NCBI GenBank assembly: GCA_016841875.1
Contig: JAENYG010000010.1
Coordinates: forward strand, 1-64,000
Reading direction: 5' to 3'
Source of the DNA: Syntrophomonas sp.
GTDB taxonomy: Bacteria > Bacillota > Syntrophomonadia > Syntrophomonadales > Syntrophomonadaceae
DNA: 64,000 nucleotides
Numbering within the stretch: position 1 is the stretch's first letter; each line of letters starts with the position of its first letter. A program made the translations under genes and the position numbers. Below the pieces are notes generated by a model. That model worked only from the letters and a program-made list of their open reading frames with translations, did not search any database and had not been told where the DNA came from. Shown one piece after another: positions 44,144 to 54,340 of this stretch.

Positions 44144-45346
44144 TTATACGCCGTACAGTTTCTCGTTTTTACTCAAATTGGCGAGTAATACGAGCACATA
44201 ACGGGTGAATGTTAACGCAACGGCCAGACTGGCAATTATACCTATAGACAGGGTTACTGCAAAACCTTTTATGGGACCGGTACCAAAGTACATGAGAACC
44301 ATGGCTGTTATCAAGGTAGTAACATTGGCATCGAATATGGTCCAGAAAGCTCGTTTGAACCCTGAATCTATAGCAGCTCGCAGGGTCTTGCCCATACGCA
44401 GTTCCTCTTTAAGTCGTTCATATATGATGACATTGGCATCCACCGCCATACCTATAGATAGTGCGAACCCGGCAATACCTGGCAAGGTCAGCACGGACCC
44501 CAGCATGCTCATGGTCCCCAATACTATTACTGCGTACAACAGCAGTGATAAGTCAGCAACCAGTCCCGGCAGGCGATAAAAACCCACCATGAACAATAAT
44601 ACAGCTATGATGCCTATTATACCGGCTTGGATACTCTTATCAAGTGATTCCGAACCCAGAGTGGGCCCAATGGATCTCTTTTCCATTATCTCAAAGCTGA
44701 CTGGCAAAGCACCCGATCTCAAAAGTATAGCCAGATCATTGGCCTCTTTGGCGGTAAAAGTACCTTCGATAACTGCGCTGCCATCAGTTATAGCAGTGCT
44801 TACCGTAGGAGCGCTGATAATTTCCTGGTCGATAACAATAAGCAGAGGTTTCCCAACATTGGCTGAGGTTGCGTCAGCAAATAATTTGGCTCCTTCACTA
44901 TCGAAATCCAGCAGTACTTCACTCTTCTGGGTATCAGTTCTTACTCGCGCCTGGGCATCCTTAAGGTTCTTGCCAGTTAACAGTACATTACCTTGTTCAT
45001 CCCAGAACTCCAACTGGGCGGTATTTTTCAGGATATCGACCGCCGCTTCAGGATCGTCTTCTCCCGCGATTTCAATAACTACCCGGTCTTCTCCCTGAGG
45101 ATATAAGGTAGTTTCTTTAACTCCCAGGCTATCAACACGTTCCCTGATTATACCTACTGCTTTTTGAATGGTATCCTCAGTGACCGTTTCCCCTTCATTT
45201 TCCTGTGCCTGCAGTACTACCCTTAATCCCCCTCTTAAATCCAGCCCCAGTTTAATAGTGCTCAATATCGGTTGATAAGTAAAGTAAACCAGCAGGCCCA
45301 GAACTGCTATCACAGCCACTAGAATAATACTGGATTTTGTCCGCAC
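44144..45346 (-). CDS. secD: Protein translocase subunit SecD
   Basis: 400 aa. LGLDLRGGLRVVLQAQ (P1 start), IIRERVDSLGVKE and, in the membrane part, GFALSIGMAVDANVIIYERLKEE. Length is typical for separate Gram-positive SecD rather than a SecDF fusion. GTG start after GGAAGGGGG. It lies 45 bp downstream of the HD-domain gene. Confidence 0.95.
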   Translation of the reverse strand: MRTKSSIILVAVIAVLGLLVYFTYQPILSTIKLGLDLRGGLRVVLQAQENEGETVTEDTIQKAVGIIRERVDSLGVKETTLYPQGEDRVVIEIAGEDDPEAAVDILKNTAQLEFWDEQGNVLLTGKNLKDAQARVRTDTQKSEVLLDFDSEGAKLFADATSANVGKPLLIVIDQEIISAPTVSTAITDGSAVIEGTFTAKEANDLAILLRSGALPVSFEIMEKRSIGPTLGSESLDKSIQAGIIGIIAVLLFMVGFYRLPGLVADLSLLLYAVIVLGTMSMLGSVLTLPGIAGFALSIGMAVDANVIIYERLKEELRMGKTLRAAIDSGFKRAFWTIFDANVTTLITAMVLMYFGTGPIKGFAVTLSIGIIASLAVALTFTRYVLVLLANLSKNEKLYGV

Positions 45347-45391
45347 CAGTATTTCCCCCTTCCAACTATCTACTGTTTTATGTTAATTGCT

Positions 45392-46051
45392 TTATAATAA
45401 TTTAGCCCCATTAATAATTAACTCGAATTCACAACCGAGAAAGTTAGCTGCTCTACGACATAAAACCATCCGGTGCAAAAATATTTCAAAATATTCCATA
45501 ACCGGACATATCTCAATATCTATCTCCAGTTCCATAGTAATCACTCTATTTTCCGAGTCTATATCCATAATGGAATATTCTACTGCATAATTAACCCGGT
45601 CGTGGATGTCAAATGCAGCCAGACCCGTATTCCTGACCCGGTTTCTATGGACATGTGATTTGTCAGCCAGTATAAGGGCTGCTGCCACTTCACTGACCGG
45701 ATGCCCGCTGCCTTCATCATGATTACCTATAGCGGCACAGATTATAGCATTTTCATCCATATCCATATCCAGTTTCTTAAGAATCCCCATGGCTATGATG
45801 GCACCGCTTTGACTGTGACCCTGCCGATTTATGACATTCCCTACATCGTGAATGTAACCCGCTATACCTGCCAGTTCTGCAGTGCGCTGCTTATAACCTA
45901 ATTTCAACAATATTTCCCGGCTCAGCATACTCACCAATGAAACATGAAGGTGACCATGATCTGTATATCCCATAGCTCCCAGATGTTCGTTGCCCTTTAT
46001 AATAAAAGCATTAATGATCGGGTTCTGCTTGATCTCGCTCAGGGTGACCAT
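45392..46051 (-). CDS. HD-domain phosphohydrolase
   Basis: 219 aa. The HD core is seen in HLHVSLVSML, AGYIHDVGNVINRQGHSQSG (HD pair) and IGNHDEGSG, with a later Asp in ALILADKSHVHRNRV. Substrate unknown. It lies between yajC (2 bp gap) and secD, a position conserved in several Clostridia, which hints at a link with secretion or the envelope but proves none. Confidence 0.88.
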   Translation of the reverse strand: MVTLSEIKQNPIINAFIIKGNEHLGAMGYTDHGHLHVSLVSMLSREILLKLGYKQRTAELAGIAGYIHDVGNVINRQGHSQSGAIIAMGILKKLDMDMDENAIICAAIGNHDEGSGHPVSEVAAALILADKSHVHRNRVRNTGLAAFDIHDRVNYAVEYSIMDIDSENRVITMELEIDIEICPVMEYFEIFLHRMVLCRRAANFLGCEFELIINGAKLL

Positions 46052-46053
46052 AG

Positions 46054-46332
46054 TTATTTTGGTTCCTCGCCTGCTTTGTAGGCTATAGCTTTCTTTAGCA
46101 TTTCCATTTGGACGGTATCATTTATTTTTAGTAAAATCGTTTCTTCTTTTATTTTAGCTATTTCACCTTTTATTCCGCCTATGGTTACTACCTTATCACC
46201 TTTTTGGAGAGTTTCGAGCAGGCTTTTGTGCTTCTTGTCCTGCTGCTTGCGGGGCGCGATAATAAAAAAGTAAAAAACCCCAACAAATACGGCGATATAG
46301 GCCAGCAAGGAAACCCATTCATTACTCAGCAT
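46054..46332 (-). CDS. yajC: Preprotein translocase subunit YajC
   Basis: 92 aa: one N-terminal membrane helix (YIAVFVGVFYFFIIAPRKQQ), then QKGDKVVTIGGIKGEI and ILLKINDTVQMEMLKKAI. YajC associates with SecDF. Order tgt-yajC-HD-secD-secF is the usual one. Confidence 0.95.
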   Translation of the reverse strand: MLSNEWVSLLAYIAVFVGVFYFFIIAPRKQQDKKHKSLLETLQKGDKVVTIGGIKGEIAKIKEETILLKINDTVQMEMLKKAIAYKAGEEPK

Positions 46333-46402
46333 ATTTTAAAATCAACTCCTTAAAAATGTTTAACTTTTATTGTATTCGCTTAATCTATGCAAATTCCTTT
46401 AA

Positions 46403-47542
<1,140 letters not shown>

Positions 47543-47613
47543 CTAGGGCTTGTGCTATAGTTGTACATTAAGAAAAACCCGGTTTTCTTTTGCCTTTAGC
47601 CCTTTATCCCTCA

Positions 47614-48669
47614 CTATTTTATCAGCATTGCATCGCCATAGCTGAAAAATCGATATCTTTCCTGAACCGCATACCGGTAAGCAGACAGGATATGGTTCAT
47701 GCCCCCAAAGGCTGCAGCCAGCATAATTAATGAAGATCCGGGCAAATGGAAATTGGTAAGTATCTTATCCACCGTTTTAAATTCATAGCCCGGGTAGATG
47801 AACTTATCCGTATACCCCTGGGAAGCCTCAAAACCACAGCCTTCATTATATACTGTTTCCAGAGTCCTTACCACTGTAGTACCTACTGCAATGATACTTT
47901 TTCCCTCTTTCCTGGTAGTATTGAGCAAATCGGCAGTATTCTTATCGATCTGGTAATATTCGCTGTGCATGCTGTGCTGCCGGATATCGGAACAGCTCAC
48001 CGGTCGAAAAGTACCCAGGCCGACATGCAGAAGAATGGTGGTAATATTGATCCCCCGTTCCTCGATCATGCCAAGCAGTTCCGGTGTAAAATGCAGTCCA
48101 GCAGTTGGTGCAGCCGAGGAGCCGCTGTACCTGGCATATACCGTCTGGTATCTGCTTATATCCAGTTCTTCATCACTCCGGTTTATGTATGGCGGCAAGG
48201 GTACATGCCCGGTTTTTTCCAGGAAAGCATCCTCATCGATGCAGTTTTTGAATCTTAAAAGCCTGCCCCCAGCCAGAGGCAGTTCCTCCAAAATTTCAGC
48301 TTCGACATCGCAGTTATCAAAAAGCACTATATCACCAGGCTTCAAGCGCCGAGCTGGTTTAACCAGAGCTTCCCAGTTATCACCATCCTTTTTTAAGAGC
48401 AGCAGTTCCACCCTGGCCCCGGTTTTTTTATGGGCCAACAAGCGGGCTGGGATAACCCGGGTATCGTTCAAAACCAGAGTATCCCCTGGCTCTAAATAGT
48501 CTATTATATCGCGGAATATCCGGCCTTCTCTGTGGCCATCGCTTCTGTCTACTACCAGCAGTCGGGAACAGTCACGGGGCTCAATCGGATACTGGGCAAT
48601 TAGTTCCTCTGGTAAATCAAACTGATAGCTCTCCAATTTATGACTGTCTATGGTATCACCTTTTATCAT
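47614..48669 (-). CDS. queA: S-adenosylmethionine:tRNA ribosyltransferase-isomerase
   Basis: 351 aa. It adds the cyclopentane epoxide to preQ1 in tRNA, giving epoxyqueuosine. Signatures: QFDLPEELIAQYPIEPRDCS, LVLNDTRVIPARL, GSSAAPTAGLHFT, ILLHVGLGTFRPV and TNFHLPGSSLIML. Start ATG, 2 bp after the DUF2905 gene. Confidence 0.97.
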   Translation of the reverse strand: MIKGDTIDSHKLESYQFDLPEELIAQYPIEPRDCSRLLVVDRSDGHREGRIFRDIIDYLEPGDTLVLNDTRVIPARLLAHKKTGARVELLLLKKDGDNWEALVKPARRLKPGDIVLFDNCDVEAEILEELPLAGGRLLRFKNCIDEDAFLEKTGHVPLPPYINRSDEELDISRYQTVYARYSGSSAAPTAGLHFTPELLGMIEERGINITTILLHVGLGTFRPVSCSDIRQHSMHSEYYQIDKNTADLLNTTRKEGKSIIAVGTTVVRTLETVYNEGCGFEASQGYTDKFIYPGYEFKTVDKILTNFHLPGSSLIMLAAAFGGMNHILSAYRYAVQERYRFFSYGDAMLIK

Positions 48670-48671
48670 AA

Positions 48672-48899
48672 TTATCTCCTGCTAAAAATATTCAAGATTA
48701 TAGTTATTATTAGGCTTAAAAGAATACAGCTTACGATGGGGAAATAGAAGGTGTAATTCTCTTTTTTGATGTAGATATCTCCCGGAAGTCTGAATCCGGT
48801 TCCACCAAATTTAGAGAAAACATACAGCAGTATCCCCCCTAAAATAATAATCAGCCCTCCCCAGATCATTATCCGGGCCATGGCCTCTAAATTATTCAT
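48672..48899 (-). CDS. DUF2905 small membrane protein
   Basis: 75 aa, two membrane helices around RLPGDIYIKKEN, the DUF2905 signature. GGAGTGG five bases before ATG 48899 favours this start over GTG 48908. The gene commonly accompanies ruvAB/queA in Clostridia; function unknown. Upstream are the tandem structured repeats. Confidence 0.85.
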   Translation of the reverse strand: MNNLEAMARIMIWGGLIIILGGILLYVFSKFGGTGFRLPGDIYIKKENYTFYFPIVSCILLSLIITIILNIFSRR

Positions 48900-49019
48900 A
48901 TCAACCACTCCATATGATTAGTGTAAAAAGATCAGCTCTTAGTAATTTAATAACTCAACCATGCCCCGGTGCCTGGCACCTTCGCTAGGTGTGGCCCTAC
49001 TGACTCAACTCTCACAGCA

Positions 49020-49354
49020 GGTGAGTATTATGCCTGCTCAGAGCAAGGAGGGTAAGGCGATTTGAAAACCCTAAGGGCAGATCACACACGTTCTATTACT
49101 TATATAGAAACGCCTTCTCCATTCCATTCGCCATCTCGAGACCGGCCGACAGCGGGAGCAGACATAATGCTCGCCCATCTGCAAACGCTATTATATCCAA
49201 ACCAGGCGAGTGTGATGCTTTGTCTTAGCAAGGAGGGTAAGGCGCTTTATAGCATCTAAATAGGCTCAAAGCACAGGCATTACGTATACAGACAACATTC
49301 CTCCATAATCCAGGCTAAGACCGGCTGACGGCGGGACAACGCATCATATTCGCC
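49020..49354. ncRNA. Tandem structured elements, two copies, possible undescribed RNA
   Basis: Unit 1 spans 49020-49175 and unit 2 spans 49205-49354, repeated with a 185-bp period. Each is closed by a 20-bp helix (17 Watson-Crick pairs, two G-U, one mismatch). Between units, helix positions 10, 17 and 18 change on both strands and keep pairing. Inside each helix an 18-base block is identical (49042-49059 and 49227-49244, AGCAAGGAGGGTAAGGCG) and another nearly so (49139-49156, 49318-49335, AGACCGGCYGACRGCGGG). The centre varies. Read on the minus strand they form the leader of DUF2905-queA-tgt. Read on the plus strand they run into the 3' end of queH. No known riboswitch class matched from memory; a MITE pair is the alternative. 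Confidence 0.6.
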
Positions 49355-49382
49355 CAACCACAACTCAGTTTATCTAAAAAAT

Positions 49383-49952
49383 TTAGGTATTTTGCTTGTT
49401 AAATACTTCTTTTAACAATTCTTTAGGAGCGTAACGCTCCATTTCGCTGTAAAGGCAGCCACAGTACTGCTGACGATAAAGTCCCATTTCCCTGGATAGC
49501 TCACCGGTTTCCTTAAAACCGGCCCGGAAATCCCGGTAAAGAAAGGGTACCCCGTATTTTTGACCCATCGCTTCGCCTACTTCCCGAATCCAATTATGCT
49601 TCTGGTATTGGCTTACCAGCAAGGTGGTGGTAAAATAATCAAATTTTCCTCTTTTAGCAATGTGTGCCGCCTGTTCCAATCGAATCTGGTAACATAAAAA
49701 GCAGCGCCGGCTCTCCCGGTAAGCGATACTCTGAAAATATTCCAGCGGGTTATATTTTTCATCATATATGACCTTCAAGCCCGATATTTCAGCATATTGT
49801 TCCAGGGCGGCCTTTCTTTTTATGTATTCAGTATAGGGGTGTATATTGGGATTGAAGTAATATCCCATTACTTCAAAACCTTCTTCTCTAAGCTGCGGAA
49901 CTGGATAAGTGGCACATGGTCCACAGCATATATGCAGTAAAACCCGGGACAT
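49383..49952 (-). CDS. queH: Epoxyqueuosine reductase QueH
   Basis: 189 aa of the DUF208 family. HICCGPCATYPV at the N-terminus, a middle CFLCYQIRLEQAA and CGCLYSE near the end give the conserved Cys pairs that bind iron-sulphur and iron. It reduces epoxyqueuosine to queuosine, completing the pathway with Tgt and QueA encoded next. AAGGAGC precedes the ATG. It is separated from queA by the tandem structured elements. Confidence 0.93.
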   Translation of the reverse strand: MSRVLLHICCGPCATYPVPQLREEGFEVMGYYFNPNIHPYTEYIKRKAALEQYAEISGLKVIYDEKYNPLEYFQSIAYRESRRCFLCYQIRLEQAAHIAKRGKFDYFTTTLLVSQYQKHNWIREVGEAMGQKYGVPFLYRDFRAGFKETGELSREMGLYRQQYCGCLYSEMERYAPKELLKEVFNKQNT

Positions 49953-50164
49953 AGGTTCAGCTCCTTATTTAACTTTAGTCCTTAATAAAATCCTACTAGT
50001 GGCAGCCAGCTTTACTCATAATCCAATCGTCACCCTCGGGTCCCAATTATACTCCCTGTAATCATTATTAAGCAGGCTCCTCCAGGTCCACCTTATACCT
50101 CCAGCAGTTATATGGAGGACATATGGACCAATCTCCAGATGCTCAGGACGGTTTACCTTTACCT

Positions 50165-51199
50165 TTACTCATCGAAGAGGCCGGATATCTTAACACTGCC
50201 TCCAGCAGCCATATACCCCAAATGCCGGTAGGCGTGTTCGGTGGCTATTCGGCCTCGGGGCGTTTTCTGTATGAAACCCAATTTCAAAAGGTATGGTTCG
50301 TAAACATCGGTAATAGTATCGTTTTCCTCCGACACAGCAGCCGCCAGCGTTTCCAGGCCTACTGGACCTCCTCCAAATTTAGCAATAACAGCGTCCAGTA
50401 TCATCCGGTCTACGTTATCCAAACCAAATTCATCGATTTCCAGTTTCTCCAGGGCTAGCCGGGCCATACTGCAGCTTATACTTCCATCCCCTTTGACCAG
50501 GGCATAATCACTAACCCTTCTTAAAAGCCGATTAGCCACCCGGGGAGTTCCCCGGGACCGGCGTGCAATTTCCCGGGCCCCGGCTGGATCAACCTCCAAC
50601 CCCAGTATTCCAGCCGCTCTCATTAATATCTCGGCCAAATCATTTTCTTCATAAAAATCCAGCCGATGATTTATACCAAAGCGGTCCCGCAATGGTGAAC
50701 TTAACAAGCCCGGACGGGTGGTAGCGCCAATCAAGGTGAAGGGAGGAATGTCCAGGCACAAGGTCCTGGCGGCCGGTCCTTTGCCGATAACTATGTCTAT
50801 ATTGAAGTCTTCCATGGCTGGATACATAATTTCTTCTACTGCTCTGTTCAACCGGTGTATCTCATCGATGAACAATACCTCACCCGGTTCCATGTTAGTC
50901 AAAATCGCTGCCAGATCTCCCGGCCTTTCAATAGCTGGCCCGGATGTCTTTCTAATAGTTTTACCTATCTCATTGGCGATTATTGTGGCCAGGGTAGTCT
51001 TACCCAGTCCAGGCGGCCCGCTGAGCAGTACATGATCCAAACTGCTGCCCCTTTCCCGGGCAGCCGATATAAATATGGAAATGTTTTCTTTCACCTTATT
51101 CTGACCTATATAGTCTTCAAGTCGCTTAGGTCTGACTGATGTTTCTGCTGTATCATCCTCTGCCAGTACCTTAGCTGATATCAGCCGGTCATCCTGCAC
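50165..51199 (-). CDS. ruvB: Holliday junction branch migration helicase RuvB
   Basis: 344 aa AAA+ motor. [14 protein letters not shown], Walker [12 protein letters not shown], Walker B FIDEIHRL, sensor [10 protein letters not shown] and the C-terminal winged helix ([14 protein letters not shown]). It drives branch migration with RuvA. GTG start after AAGGAG, 18 bp past ruvA. Confidence 0.97.
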   Translation of the reverse strand: MQDDRLISAKVLAEDDTAETSVRPKRLEDYIGQNKVKENISIFISAARERGSSLDHVLLSGPPGLGKTTLATIIANEIGKTIRKTSGPAIERPGDLAAILTNMEPGEVLFIDEIHRLNRAVEEIMYPAMEDFNIDIVIGKGPAARTLCLDIPPFTLIGATTRPGLLSSPLRDRFGINHRLDFYEENDLAEILMRAAGILGLEVDPAGAREIARRSRGTPRVANRLLRRVSDYALVKGDGSISCSMARLALEKLEIDEFGLDNVDRMILDAVIAKFGGGPVGLETLAAAVSEENDTITDVYEPYLLKLGFIQKTPRGRIATEHAYRHLGYMAAGGSVKISGLFDE

Positions 51200-51217
51200 A
51201 GCTATTCCTCCATCTCC

Positions 51218-51814
51218 TTATTTCATCTGCCGGGCTTTAATCTTCAATACCCTCTTAATATTTTCCTCCACACTGTCAGCCAGATCTCCAGCTTGTTTTA
51301 ATTCCATAATTAGTGAATAAACTTCACTGCGGCCATACCCCAAGGTTTCCAGAGCCTGGAGCACTTCTTCCACCGATATGTTCTGAGTATCAACAGATGC
51401 TGGAATATTAAGCTCGCCGATCTTTTCCCGCAGTTCAAATATTAGCCGTCCAGCGCTCTTTTTGCCGATACCAGGTATTTTAGTCAGGATCTTTTCATCC
51501 GAGCTGGCTATAGCCTGATAAAAACTGAAGGGGTCCATAAAAGCTAATACATTCATAGCTCCTTTGGCACCCATGCCCGATACCCCCAGCAGTTTCTTGA
51601 ACAACCTTAGTTCCTCTTTATCCAAAAATCCATACAGCTTAAAATCATTTTCCAGCACCTGCAGGTGGGTATAAAGGAATAAGCCGTCACCGGAACGGGG
51701 CAGCCCGGTCAGGGCACGCTGGTGAAGCAGAACCTCAAAACCTACTCCATTGACATCAATAATTATGGACTCCGTTCCAATTTCAAACAGGACTCCTCTC
51801 AAACAGGATATCAT
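51218..51814 (-). CDS. ruvA: Holliday junction protein RuvA
   Basis: 198 aa. OB-fold N-terminus (SCLRGVLFEIGTESIIIDVN), tandem helix-hairpin-helix (LLGVSGMGAKGAMNVL and LTKIPGIGKKSAGRLI) and C-terminal RuvB-binding domain (VEEVLQALETLGYGRSEVY). It binds the junction and seats RuvB. GGAGG precedes the ATG. Confidence 0.97.
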   Translation of the reverse strand: MISCLRGVLFEIGTESIIIDVNGVGFEVLLHQRALTGLPRSGDGLFLYTHLQVLENDFKLYGFLDKEELRLFKKLLGVSGMGAKGAMNVLAFMDPFSFYQAIASSDEKILTKIPGIGKKSAGRLIFELREKIGELNIPASVDTQNISVEEVLQALETLGYGRSEVYSLIMELKQAGDLADSVEENIKRVLKIKARQMK

Positions 51815-51888
51815 AAAAGTCCTCCACCTTTCTCTGCAGAATGGGAGCTCCGCAGATGGAATTTACCGGAGACTGCTAATCCCCGGGT

Positions 51889-52380
51889 TCATGATTTATA
51901 TATTGCTCCCAGACGGCAGGAATGAATATGACAGATAGCAACCGCCAGCGCATCGGCTGCATCGTCAGGCCGTGGCAGCTCCCGCATGGCCAGTATCTTC
52001 TGCACCATAACCTGTACCTGCTTCTTGTCTGCTTTCCCGTATCCCACCACCGACTGTTTTATCTGCAGGGGGGTATATTCGCTCACCGCTATTCCTGCTC
52101 CAGCCGCAGTCATCAGGGCTACCCCGCGTCCCTGGGCAACGGTGATAACTGTTTTGGTATTTTTATGGAAGAAAAGCTGTTCTACAGCTGCTGCATCCGG
52201 TTTAACTTCCCGGATCAAATCAGACAGCTGCTGGTTAATAGCAACCAGTCTATCCGCCATCCCCATAGCAGCCGGAGTAGTTATTGTACCATATTTAATC
52301 AGCTTTTCTTTTCCCGCCTGGTATTCAACTACTCCATAGCCGGTAGTAGCTGTACCAGGATCTATTCCCAGGACTATCAT
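51889..52380 (-). CDS. ruvC: Holliday junction resolvase RuvC
   Basis: 163 aa RNase H-like nuclease. Catalytic acids are visible in VLGIDPGTATTGYG (Asp7), AAVEQLFFHKN (Glu) and PDDAADALAVAICH (two Asp). It resolves junctions after RuvAB migration. First gene of ruvC-ruvA-ruvB. The 240 bp upstream hold no gene. Confidence 0.97.
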   Translation of the reverse strand: MIVLGIDPGTATTGYGVVEYQAGKEKLIKYGTITTPAAMGMADRLVAINQQLSDLIREVKPDAAAVEQLFFHKNTKTVITVAQGRGVALMTAAGAGIAVSEYTPLQIKQSVVGYGKADKKQVQVMVQKILAMRELPRPDDAADALAVAICHIHSCRLGAIYKS

Positions 52381-52622
52381 CCAAAATCCGCCTTTTCTAT
52401 TTTTAACCCGATCCTATATCTAATATCGTAATTAGTAAAAAAACTATTATTATCATCCGGACCGAAAAACCTTAGTTAACATTATACCAAACATACGTTC
52501 AAAGAATTAACAGAAAAAGCGAAATCAGGCTTTATCGTTCTATAACTTAAACCTGGCTTAGATAAGAGCTCAAATAGGTAAAGTTATAAAATTATACAAG
52601 CCTGACCTTAATCTGCAAGCTG

Positions 52623-53198
52623 TTACTGAATGTATTCATCCAGATTTTCCAGAGCATCATTGAGTGCCGCTTCATTGTCAAATTCATAGTTGCCCTGTTT
52701 AATATCATCGGCTATCCCGGGCGGCAGCATTTCAATTTTGATCTCCGTAACCCGCAGCAAAGTATCACTGCTCGGATCAGGTCCTTTATATACTGCCAGT
52801 CTTCCCTGGTATTCCTTAAGCCGGCATTTTTCTTTTTCAGCCGGGCACCAGTCCTCTATCTCCTGCCGGATAGTCAAGGTATTATTAGCCATGGTCAGAG
52901 TATAACCCTTTTCAGTACTATATTCCTGCTTCAATTCATTTAAGCTCTTCCCCAGCAATTTATCCTGATTGGGAAAGCTGGATATTACCAGGTGATTGCA
53001 GCGCAGGTATTCCTGTTCGAAAATTATCTCGGTGTCTTCATCGACAATGTTCTTCTCCTGCTCAACTCCGATCACAGGTTTGTTTTGTCCCGGTACAGCC
53101 GGCTTGTTTACTGGTTCAAAACTGGCCAGCATATAACCCAGGCCAAAACTTATTAATAAACTGCCTAATGCAATCACTGCCAGGCCGTACTTTTTCAT
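52623..53198 (-). CDS. BofC-like membrane-anchored protein
   Basis: 191 aa from ATG 53198, which has AAGAGGTGATA upstream. Residues 5-25 are a membrane anchor or signal (LAVIALGSLLISFGLGYMLA). The C-terminal half has KEYQGRLAVYKGPDPSSDTLL and IEMLPPGIADDIKQGNYEF, matching the BofC C-terminal domain. In Bacillus BofC restrains the SpoIVB protease in the pro-sigma-K checkpoint, from the intermembrane space of the forespore. The location upstream of ruvC is conserved in Clostridia. The family call is good; a checkpoint role here is inferred. Confidence 0.8.
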   Translation of the reverse strand: MKKYGLAVIALGSLLISFGLGYMLASFEPVNKPAVPGQNKPVIGVEQEKNIVDEDTEIIFEQEYLRCNHLVISSFPNQDKLLGKSLNELKQEYSTEKGYTLTMANNTLTIRQEIEDWCPAEKEKCRLKEYQGRLAVYKGPDPSSDTLLRVTEIKIEMLPPGIADDIKQGNYEFDNEAALNDALENLDEYIQ

Positions 53199-53332
53199 AA
53201 TATCACCTCTTGCCGGAATTATTGCCATATTTTCTCAATATATACCTGCAGTGGGTGATATTCTTCTCCTGACCTCCCGTATGTTTCCTTACCCTATTAT
53301 CTGTAATCTTTACGGATATCTACTAATGCTTA

Positions 53333-53989
53333 TTATAGTTCTTCAATATCAGCTGCTTTACACAATTCTTGTTTTAAACTTTCAAAGGCCTTCTGTTGAG
53401 CTTCAATTAGTCCTGGGGAATTGGTTTCTTCGGTTGATTTGTTGGCTACTTCATTATAAATACTTTGACGCAAATTACCAATGCTTAACATTTTCTGATA
53501 TTCCGGAATAGAATCAGCAAAGAATTCATCCAGGCTTTTTCCAGTAGCAGTAATGTATTCTACAATCATATTACTGTTATTCGAGATATTTTCTGAATCA
53601 TTCACTGATTTTTCTAATAATTGTTTTGTATTATTCACATATTCTTGTGTCTCTTCCATGCTAGCCTCAAATCCGCGCTTTTTAGCTTCCTGCCACAATA
53701 CGTTATATTCTATAATTTTATCTTTAACCTCGGAATCACTAACAGAATCTCTCGCTGACATTTCTAGTATTGCCTTCTAATTCAAGAATGCTTCTCTAGT
53801 TATGGGGGTACCATTTATTTTCATGATTATTGTGTCAGCATTTTCAACTTCAGCATTGTAACCAATTTGTTTACCTAAATTATAGTAATCGGATATAGCA
53901 CCAATTCCCTTAAGTCCTAAAAGACTTCCACATACAACTATTACAGTAACTACTATCCGTATAAATATCTTAAATTGAAATTTTTTCAT
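53333..53989 (-). pseudogene. SurA/PrsA-N-like protein interrupted by an in-frame amber codon
   Basis: One continuous frame of 218 codons has a single TAG at 53777-53779 (codon 71). Before it: a membrane anchor (residues 9-28) and IIMKINGTPITREAFLN. After it: KAILE, then a helical stretch (VLWQEAKKRGFEASMEETQE). Across the stop this reads as the N-terminal domain of SurA/PrsA chaperone-foldases, where a Gln (CAG) would fit the stop position. No PPIase domain follows, and the protein is short. It may be a recent pseudogene, or two separate products. The gap 53990-54340 upstream shows no gene. Confidence 0.65.
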
Positions 53990-54133
53990 TACGGAAACCT
54001 CCTATTTCGAGTTAAACGATAAAAAACGGCGAATACCTAACTCTGGGTGTCCTTTTTATCGAGAATACGTCAGTAAGTACAATATTTATTAATATCGAAT
54101 ATTACTTTTAAGCAACTCTGCTGATGCACTATG

Positions 54134-54187
54134 AAAAAACATCCTTTCATTTTGAATTCCTATTACATGAATTCGCCTGAAAGGATG
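54134..54187 (-). terminator. Terminator of the secreted-protein operon
   Basis: CATCCTTTCA/TGAAAGGATG with an inner GAATTC pair, followed on the minus strand by TTTTTT. It ends the transcript of the gene stopping at 54341. Confidence 0.8.
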
Positions 54188-54340
54188 CTGCATATCTTCA
54201 AAATGTCTCTTTAAGTTGTTATCAATAGTCACATAACCTTAGTAAATTGATTTTCTATAGGTTTGAAATACCACCTTACTTTATTTCACTATTCAGCACA
54301 CATTGATAAATTTCATTCTATATTCCTATTGACAGATATC

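Noticed and set aside
49062-49259. 65-codon plus-strand frame with an AAGGAGG upstream
   Set aside because: It runs through both structured units; the AAGGAGG belongs to the invariant block, and the protein is low-complexity and not conserved between units.
49020-49354. CRISPR array
   Set aside because: Only two long units with internal structure and no short repeat-spacer pattern or cas genes; no CRISPR array was seen anywhere in the window.
53777-53779. Amber codon read as pyrrolysine
   Set aside because: No pyl genes or read-through element visible; a simple CAG to TAG mutation is far more likely.
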